From Enterocytospora artemiae (Eukaryota > Microsporidia): a DNA stretch of 64,000 nt. Below, piece by piece: positions 16,416 to 26,146 of this stretch (position 1 is its first letter; each line of letters begins with the position of its first letter). The stretch spans positions 682,001 through 746,000 of the forward strand of contig JASNGC010000003.1 of NCBI GenBank assembly GCA_038659295.1. The letters are read 5' to 3'. Under the pieces are notes generated by a model. It was not told the origin of the DNA, did not search any database, and worked only from the letters and a program-made list of their open reading frames with translations. The position numbers and the translations under genes were made by a program.

Positions 16416-19388
16416 CTAGTTTATTATTCTAAATTGCATATTTCTATCCTTGCAGAATTGTTCGAATGTACCAGAGTATTCCAAATCCAGTATTTGATAC
16501 AGGTTATACAAAGTTGCACCCTGTACAGCTACTTCTAAACCTATCTCCTCTATAAAGATTGACAATAAATTGTTTTCATCAATTTTTGTAACAGTTCCGC
16601 GTAATCGTTTTCCGAGACTCAGCCTCTCAGCCGTGTAGACCTTGGTGGCCATCCTTGAGGCATTTTGTGCATTCCTATGACGCTTATTCATCCAATTACA
16701 TGCACTCTTACTAACAAGACCACTCAAACTATCGATTGCACCATAACCATCATCCAGAGGACTCGAGCACATCTGCCCACCATGATCCCTTGCCTGTCTT
16801 ATCATCGACAGAATGACCTTTACCGTCCTGTGTACAACAATATCCGGATATCTTCTGATGGGGGATGTGAAGTGCGTATAAATATCGGCAGCCAGCCCAA
16901 AGTGCAGAAAATTGCTTTCCTCCCCAGAAGAGTAATAGTATGCTTGCTGCAGGCTCCTGGTGATGAGATTTTTGAGAATATTTGCTGAGGGAATGAAGCC
17001 AGAGCCATTGGCATTTTGTATGTTGGTGGACTTATGAACACCATTATCGACTGCAATATTGGTTTCAGAGTCCTTATGTCTTTCTACCTCTCTTAATATT
17101 TTGTTGATCTCCTCGCCCGTTTTCAAATCAACATACTTCTCCTCGCCATCCTCCATAAAGGGAATTTTTATACTGCTAGGCTTGGGATGTGCTCTTAACA
17201 GTGAATATTCTGGATTATGCTTATATATAAATTCTGCAACAGTGATGTTGGCTAGCAGCATAAACTCCTCGACAAGATAGTGGGTGGGGATATGGATGGT
17301 TGTGGTTTCTCCACGATTCAACTCCAATGCATTTCTTTCGAATCGATTTAACCGTAGCTTATCTGCAATAAGCATAAGGGCATTGATGGGATCTCTTAGT
17401 CGACTCAAAACATGATGTGAAGCACCACTCTCTTCAGACCCATCACAAAAACCACCATTTCCCCCACTATTCATAACTAATCTGTCGATCGTTTCTTTTG
17501 TCAACAGGCTGTTTGCCTGCTCGTAACTGAGCGATGCTCTGCTGTTTATTAGTCCTTTCGTAATTCTGTATTCCAAAACCTCAAATGTCCCCCTTTCTAA
17601 CTTCCAAATTACTGAAAACACCTTCCGGAACTTTTTCTGTACAAGTGAACAAATATTGGAGCTAAGAAAAGGTGGAAGCATATCAATCCTGAAGTGGTCA
17701 AGATAGACTGATGTCGATCTAAACTTAGCAATATGGTCCAGTAGGTTACAAAAGAGACCCGGCGAGTTCTTATCAGTCACATACTCGCTAACATCTGCTA
17801 TGTGCACTCCAACCTCAATGTAGTCGTCATACTCCACACAGTGTAGGGCATCGTCAATATCAGTACAGCCCTCAGGATCAATGGAGCAGACATCCAGCAT
17901 TGTAAAGTCCTCTCGATCCCCAAATTTCTCGCAGGAAAGAATCTCCTGGGGTGTCGTAACACTATTTATGTCTGGAACATTGTTGATAGCTGAATCATCA
18001 ATATGACATTGAATAACAGAAGATGCCTTCAGGCCAATATTGGCGATGGAGAAGGCCAGAGTGTCTTCTTTGCTGCAGCTCTGATCAGACACACCACCCA
18101 ATCCCAAATCCCACTCATCCATGTAATAATCCACCTCACTCTCCAACAAAACACCCTCTATTTCATTGTCAATGTTCCCTGAGACTCCCAATATTTTTAT
18201 GATAAAAAACTTCCCATTACTGAAAACATATGAAACCAATCTATTCTCATACTTTTGTGTATCCTGGACAGCATATTCAAACTCTGGAAATCTCGTGTCA
18301 ATAGGTCGGACACAGATGGTCTTATCATATTCCCTGTCTTTGCAACTGCCACAAATTACATTCACAACAACCCCAACTCCGACTTTGATTTTCCTATGGA
18401 TCAAACCAGATACGACATCACAAATGTTTGGTCTAGTGTCTCCGATGGATGGATTGGTCTCCAGTAATTTCAAATATTTTGTCAAATCAATTTGATCTGA
18501 ATGGAAAAAATTGCTATTCCTAACATTAGTTACCTTTACTCTCCCCTCTGAGTAGACTACATCGGCATGATTATTGTTTAGTGGATCGACCATAATAGTT
18601 CCCTTAAATAAATCACTTTTGGATGATTCATCTGCAAACTGTAGCTCTGGCATGTTTATATTCAGATGAATATCTGTCATATCTGTTCCGGAGAATATTG
18701 CTGGGAGATTGTGCATTCCGAGAACCTCGAAGTTCAAGTGTGGAAACTCCTTCTTGTAAATGTCAAGAACGTTCCGATACTTCACATCAAAACAGCCAGA
18801 AGGGTTGCAATGATTGGTACAGCTTGGTAGTGTGTATATTTTTACATTACCATTTGTATCCGGCTCGTCCTGAGTATATAAGGAACTGGTGTTATCTGAT
18901 CCATCATCGTCTACAGATTTGAATATGCTATATACCCCATCTGTAAACCGATCATAAAACAGAACAAATTTGTGGAAGTACCTTTCCATCAGGCCTCTGT
19001 CTTTTAGTTCCGAAAAATCAGACTCCAGAATAATATATGAGAAGTTGGGAGAAAATATAACGAAGGGATGGTAAAGAATAATGTCTAGGGTCAAAATAAG
19101 ATATTTTGTTGATTCTTGCAGTGGATTTTTGGATTTCTGTACCTCTTTTTTAGGCTCTTCTAAATTCCCCTTGACCATGGCATTCTTGTAGTCCCTCACA
19201 CTCTGTAGCGGATTGTGTGGGTATATTATTGCATTCCTAACAATATCATATTCTAAGTCTTTTCTCAAGTGCGGCTTCATTGCATGTGTGTGTCCTTGCA
19301 GAACATTCCTGTAGACATTGCCAGTTTTAGATACTCGATGCGAGATAAAGTTGAATGTGACTTTATTTTTGGAGGTGCCAAGAATCAT
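16416..19388 (-). CDS. DIS3: Exosome ribonuclease Dis3/Rrp44 with degenerate PIN domain
   Basis: 990 residues. Order: a short basic N-terminus like that of Dis3, a PIN-like segment (about 92-150), cold-shock-like beta domains (about 220-430), and the RNB exonuclease domain (about 495-900) with SIDPEGCTDIDDALH, which holds the catalytic aspartates, HIADVSEYV, and FTSPIRRYPDIVVHR near residue 860. A C-terminal S1-like domain follows (about 925-980). Dis3 is the 3-prime to 5-prime hydrolytic subunit of the RNA exosome. In the PIN segment the conserved YLLPDTN-type strand reads YLILTLD, so the first metal-binding Asp is missing and the later NDRND-type acids are not seen. The exonuclease should be active; the endonuclease probably is not. 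Confidence 0.9.
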   Translation of the reverse strand: MILGTSKNKVTFNFISHRVSKTGNVYRNVLQGHTHAMKPHLRKDLEYDIVRNAIIYPHNPLQSVRDYKNAMVKGNLEEPKKEVQKSKNPLQESTKYLILTLDIILYHPFVIFSPNFSYIILESDFSELKDRGLMERYFHKFVLFYDRFTDGVYSIFKSVDDDGSDNTSSLYTQDEPDTNGNVKIYTLPSCTNHCNPSGCFDVKYRNVLDIYKKEFPHLNFEVLGMHNLPAIFSGTDMTDIHLNINMPELQFADESSKSDLFKGTIMVDPLNNNHADVVYSEGRVKVTNVRNSNFFHSDQIDLTKYLKLLETNPSIGDTRPNICDVVSGLIHRKIKVGVGVVVNVICGSCKDREYDKTICVRPIDTRFPEFEYAVQDTQKYENRLVSYVFSNGKFFIIKILGVSGNIDNEIEGVLLESEVDYYMDEWDLGLGGVSDQSCSKEDTLAFSIANIGLKASSVIQCHIDDSAINNVPDINSVTTPQEILSCEKFGDREDFTMLDVCSIDPEGCTDIDDALHCVEYDDYIEVGVHIADVSEYVTDKNSPGLFCNLLDHIAKFRSTSVYLDHFRIDMLPPFLSSNICSLVQKKFRKVFSVIWKLERGTFEVLEYRITKGLINSRASLSYEQANSLLTKETIDRLVMNSGGNGGFCDGSEESGASHHVLSRLRDPINALMLIADKLRLNRFERNALELNRGETTTIHIPTHYLVEEFMLLANITVAEFIYKHNPEYSLLRAHPKPSSIKIPFMEDGEEKYVDLKTGEEINKILREVERHKDSETNIAVDNGVHKSTNIQNANGSGFIPSANILKNLITRSLQQAYYYSSGEESNFLHFGLAADIYTHFTSPIRRYPDIVVHRTVKVILSMIRQARDHGGQMCSSPLDDGYGAIDSLSGLVSKSACNWMNKRHRNAQNASRMATKVYTAERLSLGKRLRGTVTKIDENNLLSIFIEEIGLEVAVQGATLYNLYQILDLEYSGTFEQFCKDRNMQFRIIN

Positions 19389-19533
19389 AAATGAAGGATG
19401 AAAAAGTTAACAAAAACTAAGGAGAGTTTATTAAGAGAAATCCTATGGGCCAAGGAACACATATGATGATAGAGAATTGATCTTCGAGGAGATGCTTTGC
19501 CTTCCTGATCACCAAAAGCCTGATTCAACAAGG

Positions 19534-20175
19534 TTATATTTCTTCAATCACTGTCTTTTCGTCAACAGGAAAGTATCCATGCTCCACTACCCCGACAATG
19601 TTCTTGCAATTCTTGATGAAATTGATGTCGAATGGTATTAAAACAATAAAGTTTCCATTATCCGTTAGAAACGGAGTAGCTTTAACCTTTTTTAATTCAA
19701 AGTCCAAGTTATATCTGTTTTTTATAATATTTGTCACATAGAAATATGCTTCCTTTGCTATTTCTATGGGAACTCTTATTGCTGAAATATCATTATACCC
19801 TGTCAAATCTCCGTTCTGATCATGTAGGGTCTCCCGAATTTTCTTGTGCCTGTGTACGATTATCACATTCTTGCTGCTGATACTATAAAATATCTTTTCT
19901 TTCAGCAATGCTCCCCCATGCCCTTTGATTAGAAACGTATCACTGTAGAAATCTGCAGAATCGAAGTAGACATCGATTTCCCGGGGAAGAATCTTCAGGC
20001 TGAAATTACCAATCAACAACTCCGTCTGTAATGAGGTGGGCAGATAGGTTTTGGCAGGATGAAGCACCTTCGAAAACTGCTCCATGGTGGATCCAGTGCC
20101 AATACCGACAATGTACTTGGTTCTGGCATGCTTAACAAAGATTGATCCTAGATCTGATTCATTCTCAGACGCCAT
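19534..20175 (-). CDS. RPIA: Ribose-5-phosphate isomerase A
   Basis: 213 residues. Family motifs: GIGTGSTM (about 24-31, phosphate loop), VYFDSADFYSD (about 69-79, for the usual DGADE), LIKGHGGALLKEKI (about 82-95, with catalytic Lys and Glu) and VGVVEHGYF near the C-terminus. It interconverts ribose 5-phosphate and ribulose 5-phosphate in the non-oxidative pentose phosphate pathway, which supplies ribose for nucleotides. The two catalytic aspartates of the DxxAD pattern are kept while the following Glu is Phe. A CCCC run lies about 11 bases before the ATG. Length is slightly below the usual 220-230 residues. Confidence 0.92.
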   Translation of the reverse strand: MASENESDLGSIFVKHARTKYIVGIGTGSTMEQFSKVLHPAKTYLPTSLQTELLIGNFSLKILPREIDVYFDSADFYSDTFLIKGHGGALLKEKIFYSISSKNVIIVHRHKKIRETLHDQNGDLTGYNDISAIRVPIEIAKEAYFYVTNIIKNRYNLDFELKKVKATPFLTDNGNFIVLIPFDINFIKNCKNIVGVVEHGYFPVDEKTVIEEI

Positions 20176-20275
20176 CTTGATTAAAGGGGAAGAAGCTTTA
20201 ATTTTGGAGGTACACTGACCAATTAAAAAAATAGTAACGTAGAGACAGAAAAATTTCTTTTGTAACCTTATTAAT

Positions 20276-20635
20276 TTAATAATCTGGTGATGATAGTATC
20301 ATAGGATTCTCATCCGCATGATCATTTCCAGAAATTACTGCTTCTGGCTTTCCATCAGCATGTACCACTGAGGAGGAATGGTCTTCTACTGGTGTCTCCA
20401 AGTGCTCAACCTCTGAGGATGGATGTACTGTTTCATCGGTGGGAACCTCTCGATTCACATCATCTTGGACAGACAATGAACTTCCATCATCATTTCCAGA
20501 AGCAGTCTCGTTTGCTGTGCTGTCATCACCACCCTCCTTGGTTGGATAATAGCGTAGATAGCCAAGTACTGAAAACACAGCCACTAGCAGCAATACTCCC
20601 ACAATCACGGTAAGCCTGGTGTTCTTTACAAGCAT
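20276..20635 (-). CDS. Small single-pass membrane protein with acidic, Ser/Glu-rich domain
   Basis: 119 residues from the ATG at 20635, which has CCC nine bases upstream; an in-frame start at 20740 would overlap CBP20 and is less likely. A basic start (MLVKNTR) leads into one hydrophobic helix (about 8-24) and then a low-complexity acidic region rich in Glu, Asp, Ser and His with no cysteines. It is a signal-anchor or uncleaved type protein. No family recognised. Its role cannot be inferred from neighbours. Confidence 0.6.
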   Translation of the reverse strand: MLVKNTRLTVIVGVLLLVAVFSVLGYLRYYPTKEGGDDSTANETASGNDDGSSLSVQDDVNREVPTDETVHPSSEVEHLETPVEDHSSSVVHADGKPEAVISGNDHADENPMILSSPDY

Positions 20636-20736
20636 AATATGGGCAAGCAATACGAAAAATTTTTCAAAATAATGGAAGATACAAAATGGTGGAAGGTGTA
20701 TTAGTGAATCCAACACCCAAGCTGTCAGATTAACAA

Positions 20737-21165
20737 TCAATTTATTCGTTTTGATTTCTTGTTGACACAGTAGTCTCTCCTGTTTCTTTTGTTTCCATCT
20801 GCTCCTCTTCCAAACCTTCTGGACTCATTAAAGCCCACGTCTCTGTCTACTTTAATAGGGATCGAGTCAATCTTGTATCCAGTGAATATTTTCACTGCTG
20901 CCTCAGCTGATGAAGGACTTGCAAACTCTACAAACGCGAATCCACAAAATAGGTATTCGTTATTAACACCCATGATGACTCTTTTGACAGGACCACACAG
21001 TGCAAAAAGATGCCATATTCTCTCCTCACGCACATGCAGAGGAATATCATTCACGAAAACAGTTGAGCTGGCCTCCAAGGCTGCCAAGTATTCATCTGGT
21101 GATCCCACATAACATCTATCTATGTATGGTGCTTTCTGTGGGAAATACTTCGCCAATATGTCCAT
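20737..21165 (-). CDS. CBC2: Nuclear cap-binding protein subunit 2 (CBP20)
   Basis: 142 residues. An N-terminal cap-binding extension with aromatic residues (AKYFPQKAPYIDRCY) precedes a single RRM: VFVNDIPLHV (RNP2-like), CGFAFVEFA (RNP1) and IPIKVDRDVGF, followed by ESRRFGRGADG, the CBP20-specific tail that folds over the m7G cap. It binds the mRNA 5-prime cap with CBP80. The start at 21165 directly follows CCCCC; the longer reading from 21201 is rejected. AATAAA (complement of 20741-20746) lies inside the final codons, showing how tightly the 3-prime end is packed. Confidence 0.9.
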   Translation of the reverse strand: MDILAKYFPQKAPYIDRCYVGSPDEYLAALEASSTVFVNDIPLHVREERIWHLFALCGPVKRVIMGVNNEYLFCGFAFVEFASPSSAEAAVKIFTGYKIDSIPIKVDRDVGFNESRRFGRGADGNKRNRRDYCVNKKSKRIN

Positions 21166-21480
21166 GGGGGCGAAAATAAAAAGTATGAAAATAACGATCA
21201 AGCTCCTTGCTGAACTGGTAAGTAATTCGTGCTTTATCCCATCATAGTCAATAGATGTCTTCGTGCTTCAGTAAGAAAGCGGATAACTCATAAACCCTGG
21301 TAATCCATATTAAAATGTGCCTGGCACAATAAATCCCTCTTGAAGTTCAGGACAATTTGCTTATTAAGTGCACTGGGGATAGAGCCACATCGAAAATTGG
21401 GAATGTAAGAGTGGTAAGAATTAGGCAGCCTTAACAATAGTAAATAACAAATACCACATCATTAAGAATATTCCTCTGAT
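21166..21480. other. Intergenic region between CBP20 and eL34
   Basis: No convincing ORF or RNA gene. It holds the CCCCC start signal of CBP20 at 21166-21170. Confidence 0.5.
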
Positions 21481-21798
21481 TTATTGATTTTTTCTTGAAA
21501 TAGCCAATGATTCTTCTGTCAAAAATGCTGTAGTGACCTTCCTCGCAACACAACCTCCACATAGTGATCCCCCATATGGTCTTGACACTCTCTTGTCTGA
21601 CAGCTTCTGTCTTCTGAACTTTGCTGGCCTCATTGCTGCAATACTGAGGAGGAGCCTGTTACATTCATGGCATCTATGCTTCTTGGACTTCTTGCCGACT
21701 TTTAAATTCTTCATCTTCCCAGTGACGGTCCTAACTACCTCTCTGCGATTTCCTGCATTCTTGTAGGTGTTTCCCCTGTGAATTAAAACTGGCAGCAT
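21481..21798 (-). CDS. RPL34: Ribosomal protein eL34, large subunit
   Basis: 105 residues. The zinc-binding pattern is C-x2-C (HRCHECNRLL) with a second pair in GGSLCGGCVARKV, and the family signature VSRPYGGSLC is complete. The N-terminus is basic and lies in rRNA in the 60S subunit. CCCC sits just before the ATG at 21798. No intron. Length is close to the usual 115-120 residues. Confidence 0.95.
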   Translation of the reverse strand: MLPVLIHRGNTYKNAGNRREVVRTVTGKMKNLKVGKKSKKHRCHECNRLLLSIAAMRPAKFRRQKLSDKRVSRPYGGSLCGGCVARKVTTAFLTEESLAISRKNQ

Positions 21799-21886
21799 TG
21801 GGGTAAAATTTTAAAAAATTGAAAAACAGCTAAAATGTTTGGTCGCCCGTCCTGGAAATTGTTTGTGCCCCAGCCTTTGAAGTGTT

Positions 21887-22243
21887 TTAAATCTTTAAGT
21901 CGGCCATTTTGTCACTGAGTGTTTCAGTCTCAATTCTATAGTCAGTCATCACTGCTCCAACAGATCCCCTTAAGAATGCAACAACCACCTTAAGATCTTT
22001 ATGTCTTCCGCTGGCCTTCAGAATCTCATCTTCCGGTAACCGAAAAATACTGATACCAAATCGATGCGCAAGCCCTGAATAAAATATGCTGTCATTCCCA
22101 GTGACAAATATATACCTAATATCCTTGTATCTTTCAAAGATAATCTTTGGCGAGAATATAGTTTCTGAGTCAATCAGATCAACCACCGGCCCATGATACA
22201 TCTTAATTCCATGAATATGGCTTTCGAACGTGTTGGAAACCAT
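21887..22243 (-). CDS. Small protein of unknown function
   Basis: 118 residues, mixed alpha/beta in appearance: VVDLIDSETIFS, then YIFVTGNDSIFYSGLAHRFG and LKVVVAFLRGSVGAV, alternating strands and helices as in a small nucleotide-binding or NYN-like fold. There is no signal peptide or membrane span. CACCCC lies 10 bases before the ATG, supporting a real gene. It shares its upstream region with the divergent nucleolin-like gene. I do not recognise the family. Confidence 0.6.
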   Translation of the reverse strand: MVSNTFESHIHGIKMYHGPVVDLIDSETIFSPKIIFERYKDIRYIFVTGNDSIFYSGLAHRFGISIFRLPEDEILKASGRHKDLKVVVAFLRGSVGAVMTDYRIETETLSDKMADLKI

Positions 22244-22463
22244 GACTAGGGGTGACTGATATTATATTTGGTGTATCAAAGGCTATTAAATTGTTGTGGT
22301 GCAAAGCAATTTTTGTGTTAATGGTATATCTAGTCTTCTATCTTGCTCCTATGATAAATTTTGTGTGAATCTTTATTCCTCAGCCTCTATAATCTGCATC
22401 TCCAATTTTCTAAAGACATTAATTATTTTTATCAATTTTTATTTTGATTTTTTCAATCCTCAA

Positions 22464-23645
22464 ATGGCCAAGCAGATTAGAAAAAGTCAGAAGAAAGTTG
22501 GTTCTTCCAAAAAAGCAGCCAAAGAGAACGTACATGCACCGGAAGATTTGCCAGTGAAGGAAGTAGCACCAGCAGATGTAGAGTCTGATATTGATGAATC
22601 AAAGGAATCGGAAATACAAAAGAATATGGAAGATTGTGTGGAGTTGTCAGAAAATGAGAATTCGGATAGCTCAAGCATTACATTCAACTCTGAGGAGAAG
22701 GAGGAGCTGAATAATGCGGTAAAGGATATGGAAGATACTTCATCCGTGAGCCAATCTAAGGAGGGCAATTCAAAGAAGTTTAAGCTTGGCAAAAAAGTGG
22801 AGCATTTGTCTGAAGGTTGTAGTAAGGCCTCTAAAGCAAAGAAGTCACAAGTTAGAGACTCTGATGCAGAGATTATTGATGAGGAAGTGAGTGAGAGTGT
22901 TAGCTTGGAGACTGGCAGTGGAAGTGGAGACGAGAATGATGAGGAAGATGATGCTTCCAGAACCGTATTTATCAAGGGTATTGATTATGATGTGACTGAT
23001 GATCAAATTAAAGAAGAAATGGAGAAGATAGGAACAATTGTTAGGGTGAATGTTCCTCTAAAGCACGATGGGAGTAGAAACAAAGGATTTGCTTATGTGG
23101 AGTTTGAAAGGCTTTCCAGTGCTTCTTTGGCCAAGAAAATGGATGGAACAATGTTTTTGGGCAGAAAGATAAGTGTGGACTCTGCTAAGCCCAGGGAAAA
23201 CAGGCTGATTTACACTGTTTTCTGTAAGAACTTGTCCTTCAACACCAAGAAGGAGGAGATTGAGAAGTACTTTAGTAAGTTTGGGAAGGTCTTCAATATT
23301 TCCCTGCCAATAGACCTGGAAAACGAGGGCAGAAACAAAGGGTTTGCTTTTGTGGAGTTTACGGATGAAAAGCTAGCTACCAAAGTGGCCAGTGAGAAGC
23401 ACTGCATAAACAATCGTCAGATCTATTGTAACATGGGCAACAAGAATGAGGATAGAAACAAGAAAAGATCTAGTGATAGGCTGTATGGCCGTTCTAGGGG
23501 AAATATGAGTCAAAGAGAAGGCAACGGAGACAGGAGAAACAATGATGGTTTCAGAGACAAGCATAGATTCGATGACAATGAGGGATCAAGACAGAAAAAG
23601 GTTGGGAAGTCCAAGAAGACTGTTTTTAACGACGAGTCAGATTAA
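22464..23645 (+). CDS. Nucleolin/Nsr1-like nucleolar protein with two RRMs
   Basis: 393 residues. A long acidic and lysine-rich N-terminus (about 1-165, with Ser-acidic tracts that suit CK2 sites) is followed by RRM1 (about 170-245: VFIKGIDYD and RNKGFAYVEF), RRM2 (about 250-325: VFCKNLSFN and RNKGFAFVEF) and a basic Arg/Asn/Gly-rich tail. This is the plan of yeast Nsr1 and nucleolin, which aid pre-rRNA processing. The start at 22464 (MAKQIRKSQKK) is taken because the upstream extension is AT-rich and unlike protein. The tail has few true RGG repeats. Confidence 0.8.
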   Translation: MAKQIRKSQKKVGSSKKAAKENVHAPEDLPVKEVAPADVESDIDESKESEIQKNMEDCVELSENENSDSSSITFNSEEKEELNNAVKDMEDTSSVSQSKEGNSKKFKLGKKVEHLSEGCSKASKAKKSQVRDSDAEIIDEEVSESVSLETGSGSGDENDEEDDASRTVFIKGIDYDVTDDQIKEEMEKIGTIVRVNVPLKHDGSRNKGFAYVEFERLSSASLAKKMDGTMFLGRKISVDSAKPRENRLIYTVFCKNLSFNTKKEEIEKYFSKFGKVFNISLPIDLENEGRNKGFAFVEFTDEKLATKVASEKHCINNRQIYCNMGNKNEDRNKKRSSDRLYGRSRGNMSQREGNGDRRNNDGFRDKHRFDDNEGSRQKKVGKSKKTVFNDESD

Positions 23646-23927
23646 ATTAAGTTCAGGATGTGTTTTTATTTTTAATATGTAATTTAAGGATTGGCAGCTG
23701 CAAGAAATTGGTGATGAATAAACATGATTTATTTTCGGCTTCTCAGATGAGGGCATCAGTGTACAGTATTTTTATCTTGACGTTAATTTCAGGACTTCAC
23801 CAGCTAAGCAGAGGGTGTTTTTTGAAGTGCATATTAAAAAGATAAGATGGCTCTCCAAGCCTATCAAATTGTGGGCCTTCATGAATGGGCTTATAATGTG
23901 CCATTCTTCAATTTATTTGGAGGGAAA

Positions 23928-24749
23928 CTATCGGCTAGACCTGAGGTAGTCTCTGTGATCAATTAAAACCATTGATCCAATGAACATAAATATGGCTTTG
24001 GACAGATGAGAGGTAGAGAAGAGATTCTGAAACTCTTTCTGGGAAAGTACCTTACTGATAAATCTTAATATTTTAATACCTATCGTGAATATGAAGAGAA
24101 TTCTGCTGAATGATGCAAGTAATGCAAGCAGCAGAATCGTATTAACCCTCTGATTTGTCGCGTTCTCTCTTAAGACCTCAATAAATTCATTAAACTCCTT
24201 TCTTAGCCTTCCAAGGAGGGTAGTTCTCTTTGTTCTACAGACTACCCTATACTTCTTACCATCTCTCTCTATCACATCAGATTCTTCCTTGATGACTTCA
24301 GTAACTTGGATGGCATTCAGCTGGATGCTGTCGGTAAAGGTGGTTTGAATGGCTGAAAATTTAGTTTCATTGTCGATGTGGTTAAAGAACGAGTCGTCGA
24401 TGGGATAGTCCTGAGAAGAAGATTGCTCCGGATTAGAATTGCTATACTCCAGTGACACTGGACTTTTGCTGGTAGCTACATTCTGAGAAACCCTATCTCC
24501 ATCAATACCCGTCATTTTCTCCGATTGATCTCCCCCCAAGTTCTCAATTGTCAATTTGCAGTTTTTTCCGAGAACCCGGAGAGGTGTCATATCACCAAGC
24601 AATTTGCCATTTACAGAGACAATTAGATTCTGTGGATTGTCTTCATTAATTCGCTTCTTCAGATCCAAAATAGTCTCATTTGTTGTCTTCAGCTCCATCT
24701 CCACTTCCTCATTCATTCTCTTGTCGTAAACTGTGATCTTGGTTGGCAT
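23928..24749 (-). CDS. Ubiquitin-like domain membrane protein (Herp/Usa1-like architecture)
   Basis: 273 residues from the ATG at 24749, which follows CCCCCC; the ATG 21 bases upstream lacks it. Residues about 1-70 form a ubiquitin-like domain (TKITVYDKRMNEEVEM, ILDLKKRINEDN, LIVSVNGKLL). A polar Ser-rich linker follows, then VIERDGKKYRVV and two hydrophobic segments near residues 200-240 and 252-268. A cytosolic UBL tethered to the ER by a hairpin is the layout of Herp and Usa1, scaffolds of ER-associated degradation, so a role there is an inference. Membership of that family rather than another UBL-TM group is unproven. Confidence 0.6.
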   Translation of the reverse strand: MPTKITVYDKRMNEEVEMELKTTNETILDLKKRINEDNPQNLIVSVNGKLLGDMTPLRVLGKNCKLTIENLGGDQSEKMTGIDGDRVSQNVATSKSPVSLEYSNSNPEQSSSQDYPIDDSFFNHIDNETKFSAIQTTFTDSIQLNAIQVTEVIKEESDVIERDGKKYRVVCRTKRTTLLGRLRKEFNEFIEVLRENATNQRVNTILLLALLASFSRILFIFTIGIKILRFISKVLSQKEFQNLFSTSHLSKAIFMFIGSMVLIDHRDYLRSSR

Positions 24750-25021
24750 AAGGGGGGCATCGCCTGGCATTTTATATTTTTAAAGGAGAATTGAAAAATA
24801 ACATTGGTAAGAATGGGTGGTTAAAGGGGGAGTACAGACAAATAAACACAAGCGTGGACAACTCATGATAAATGATAATCCATTTGGCCATGAGGAATAA
24901 TTCACTATCATGAGTTTACCTAGTGTTATTGAATAATAGAGTAAGTGTTTAATGTGAATATGACATAGAGGAACAAACCAAGTCTCGTTAACAACATATA
25001 TCTTAACTTTATTCCATTTAT

Positions 25022-26146
25022 CTAGTCGTAAAATCTATAAACTACAACAAGTAGGACAACGATGATTAGTAGCAACAAACTGATGGAATAATAGTGGGAT
25101 GATAGTTTTCTCCCAGTATTATGCCTTGGTGGATAGATCATTTCTATTGTTGTTATCTCTTCAATGGTCTGATCAACTGATATTTTTGGCTCATTCTCAA
25201 GATTTGAGGTTTTCTCTGTTGATGAAGGATTAGTTACTTCAGATTCAGCCGATAGCTCTGTTGTGCCACTTGTGTCTTGTTCTTCATTTAACGGTTGGGT
25301 CTGTATTTTGTAGGACGATTCGTATATCTCATCAATCTTTGATTTGGCTATTTCTTGTAATTGTTTGTAGATATTATCATCTACCTCATCAAATAAAACA
25401 ATATTGAAAGGATCGTCAAGTAATGTTCTTTGGATCGATGATATACTTTTGTACTTTTCAGCTGTTGGAAACCATGACCTACTAATTTCAGCATTTTCTT
25501 CGGCCTTAATTGTATATATTGGCTTCTTAATCAGATCAAATTTCTCCTTATATTTCCTAGTTACTGAGTATATTTCAAACAAATCAAAGGGAATCAAAAA
25601 GACACCATTATTCCACAGACTTATTACATATGTTTGAAGTATATTAGACATGTCAATATATTTCGAAATCCACATATGGTCCATAGCGAATATTCCCTCT
25701 CCATTTCCATTGACAAATACCGTAACACCAAGTTCTTTACTTGTAGATCCATCTGATAAAGTTTGTATAACTGGCTTCAATCGCTGCAATCCATCCATGT
25801 TGAATTCGTATGCTTTATCAAATACTTTCTTATAGAATGGAAGATTTTCAAAGCAGGCCTTACAAATACTCAGAGTATTCATATTGGACTTGTCTGTGAG
25901 ATTGACTTTTATTACATTTTCATCCAACACACAAAAAACTTCAAATTCATCAGAATTGTCGATCTTATGTTGAACTAAAGCGATTCTATCCATCAGACGC
26001 TCCAACCCGCAAGAGCTTCCATCTCTAGGATCTTCTTCAACCCTCAAATCGAATTTTCTATAACAGTATATCTGATCATCTGCAGATTCAATGCTAGAGA
26101 AAATCACTGCTAATAGGTTAACCAGTTGATTTGACAAAAACTTCAT
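25022..26146 (-). CDS. Type I membrane protein, tandem paralogue 1 (unknown family)
   Basis: 374 residues from the ATG at 26146 (ACCCC upstream). Signal peptide (about 1-20), a luminal or extracellular domain of about 320 residues, then a single C-terminal hydrophobic helix (SISLLLLIIVVLLVVVYRFYD) with almost no tail. It shares with the next gene the pattern YRKFD, a Cys before an LxxRIALVQ helix, FEVFC, LSICKAC with a CxxC-like pair, and LPFYKKVFDKAYE. A Ser/Thr/Glu-rich stalk of about 70 residues precedes the membrane helix, missing in the neighbour. No known domain recognised; it is probably a microsporidian surface or secretory-pathway protein. Confidence 0.7.
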   Translation of the reverse strand: MKFLSNQLVNLLAVIFSSIESADDQIYCYRKFDLRVEEDPRDGSSCGLERLMDRIALVQHKIDNSDEFEVFCVLDENVIKVNLTDKSNMNTLSICKACFENLPFYKKVFDKAYEFNMDGLQRLKPVIQTLSDGSTSKELGVTVFVNGNGEGIFAMDHMWISKYIDMSNILQTYVISLWNNGVFLIPFDLFEIYSVTRKYKEKFDLIKKPIYTIKAEENAEISRSWFPTAEKYKSISSIQRTLLDDPFNIVLFDEVDDNIYKQLQEIAKSKIDEIYESSYKIQTQPLNEEQDTSGTTELSAESEVTNPSSTEKTSNLENEPKISVDQTIEEITTIEMIYPPRHNTGRKLSSHYYSISLLLLIIVVLLVVVYRFYD

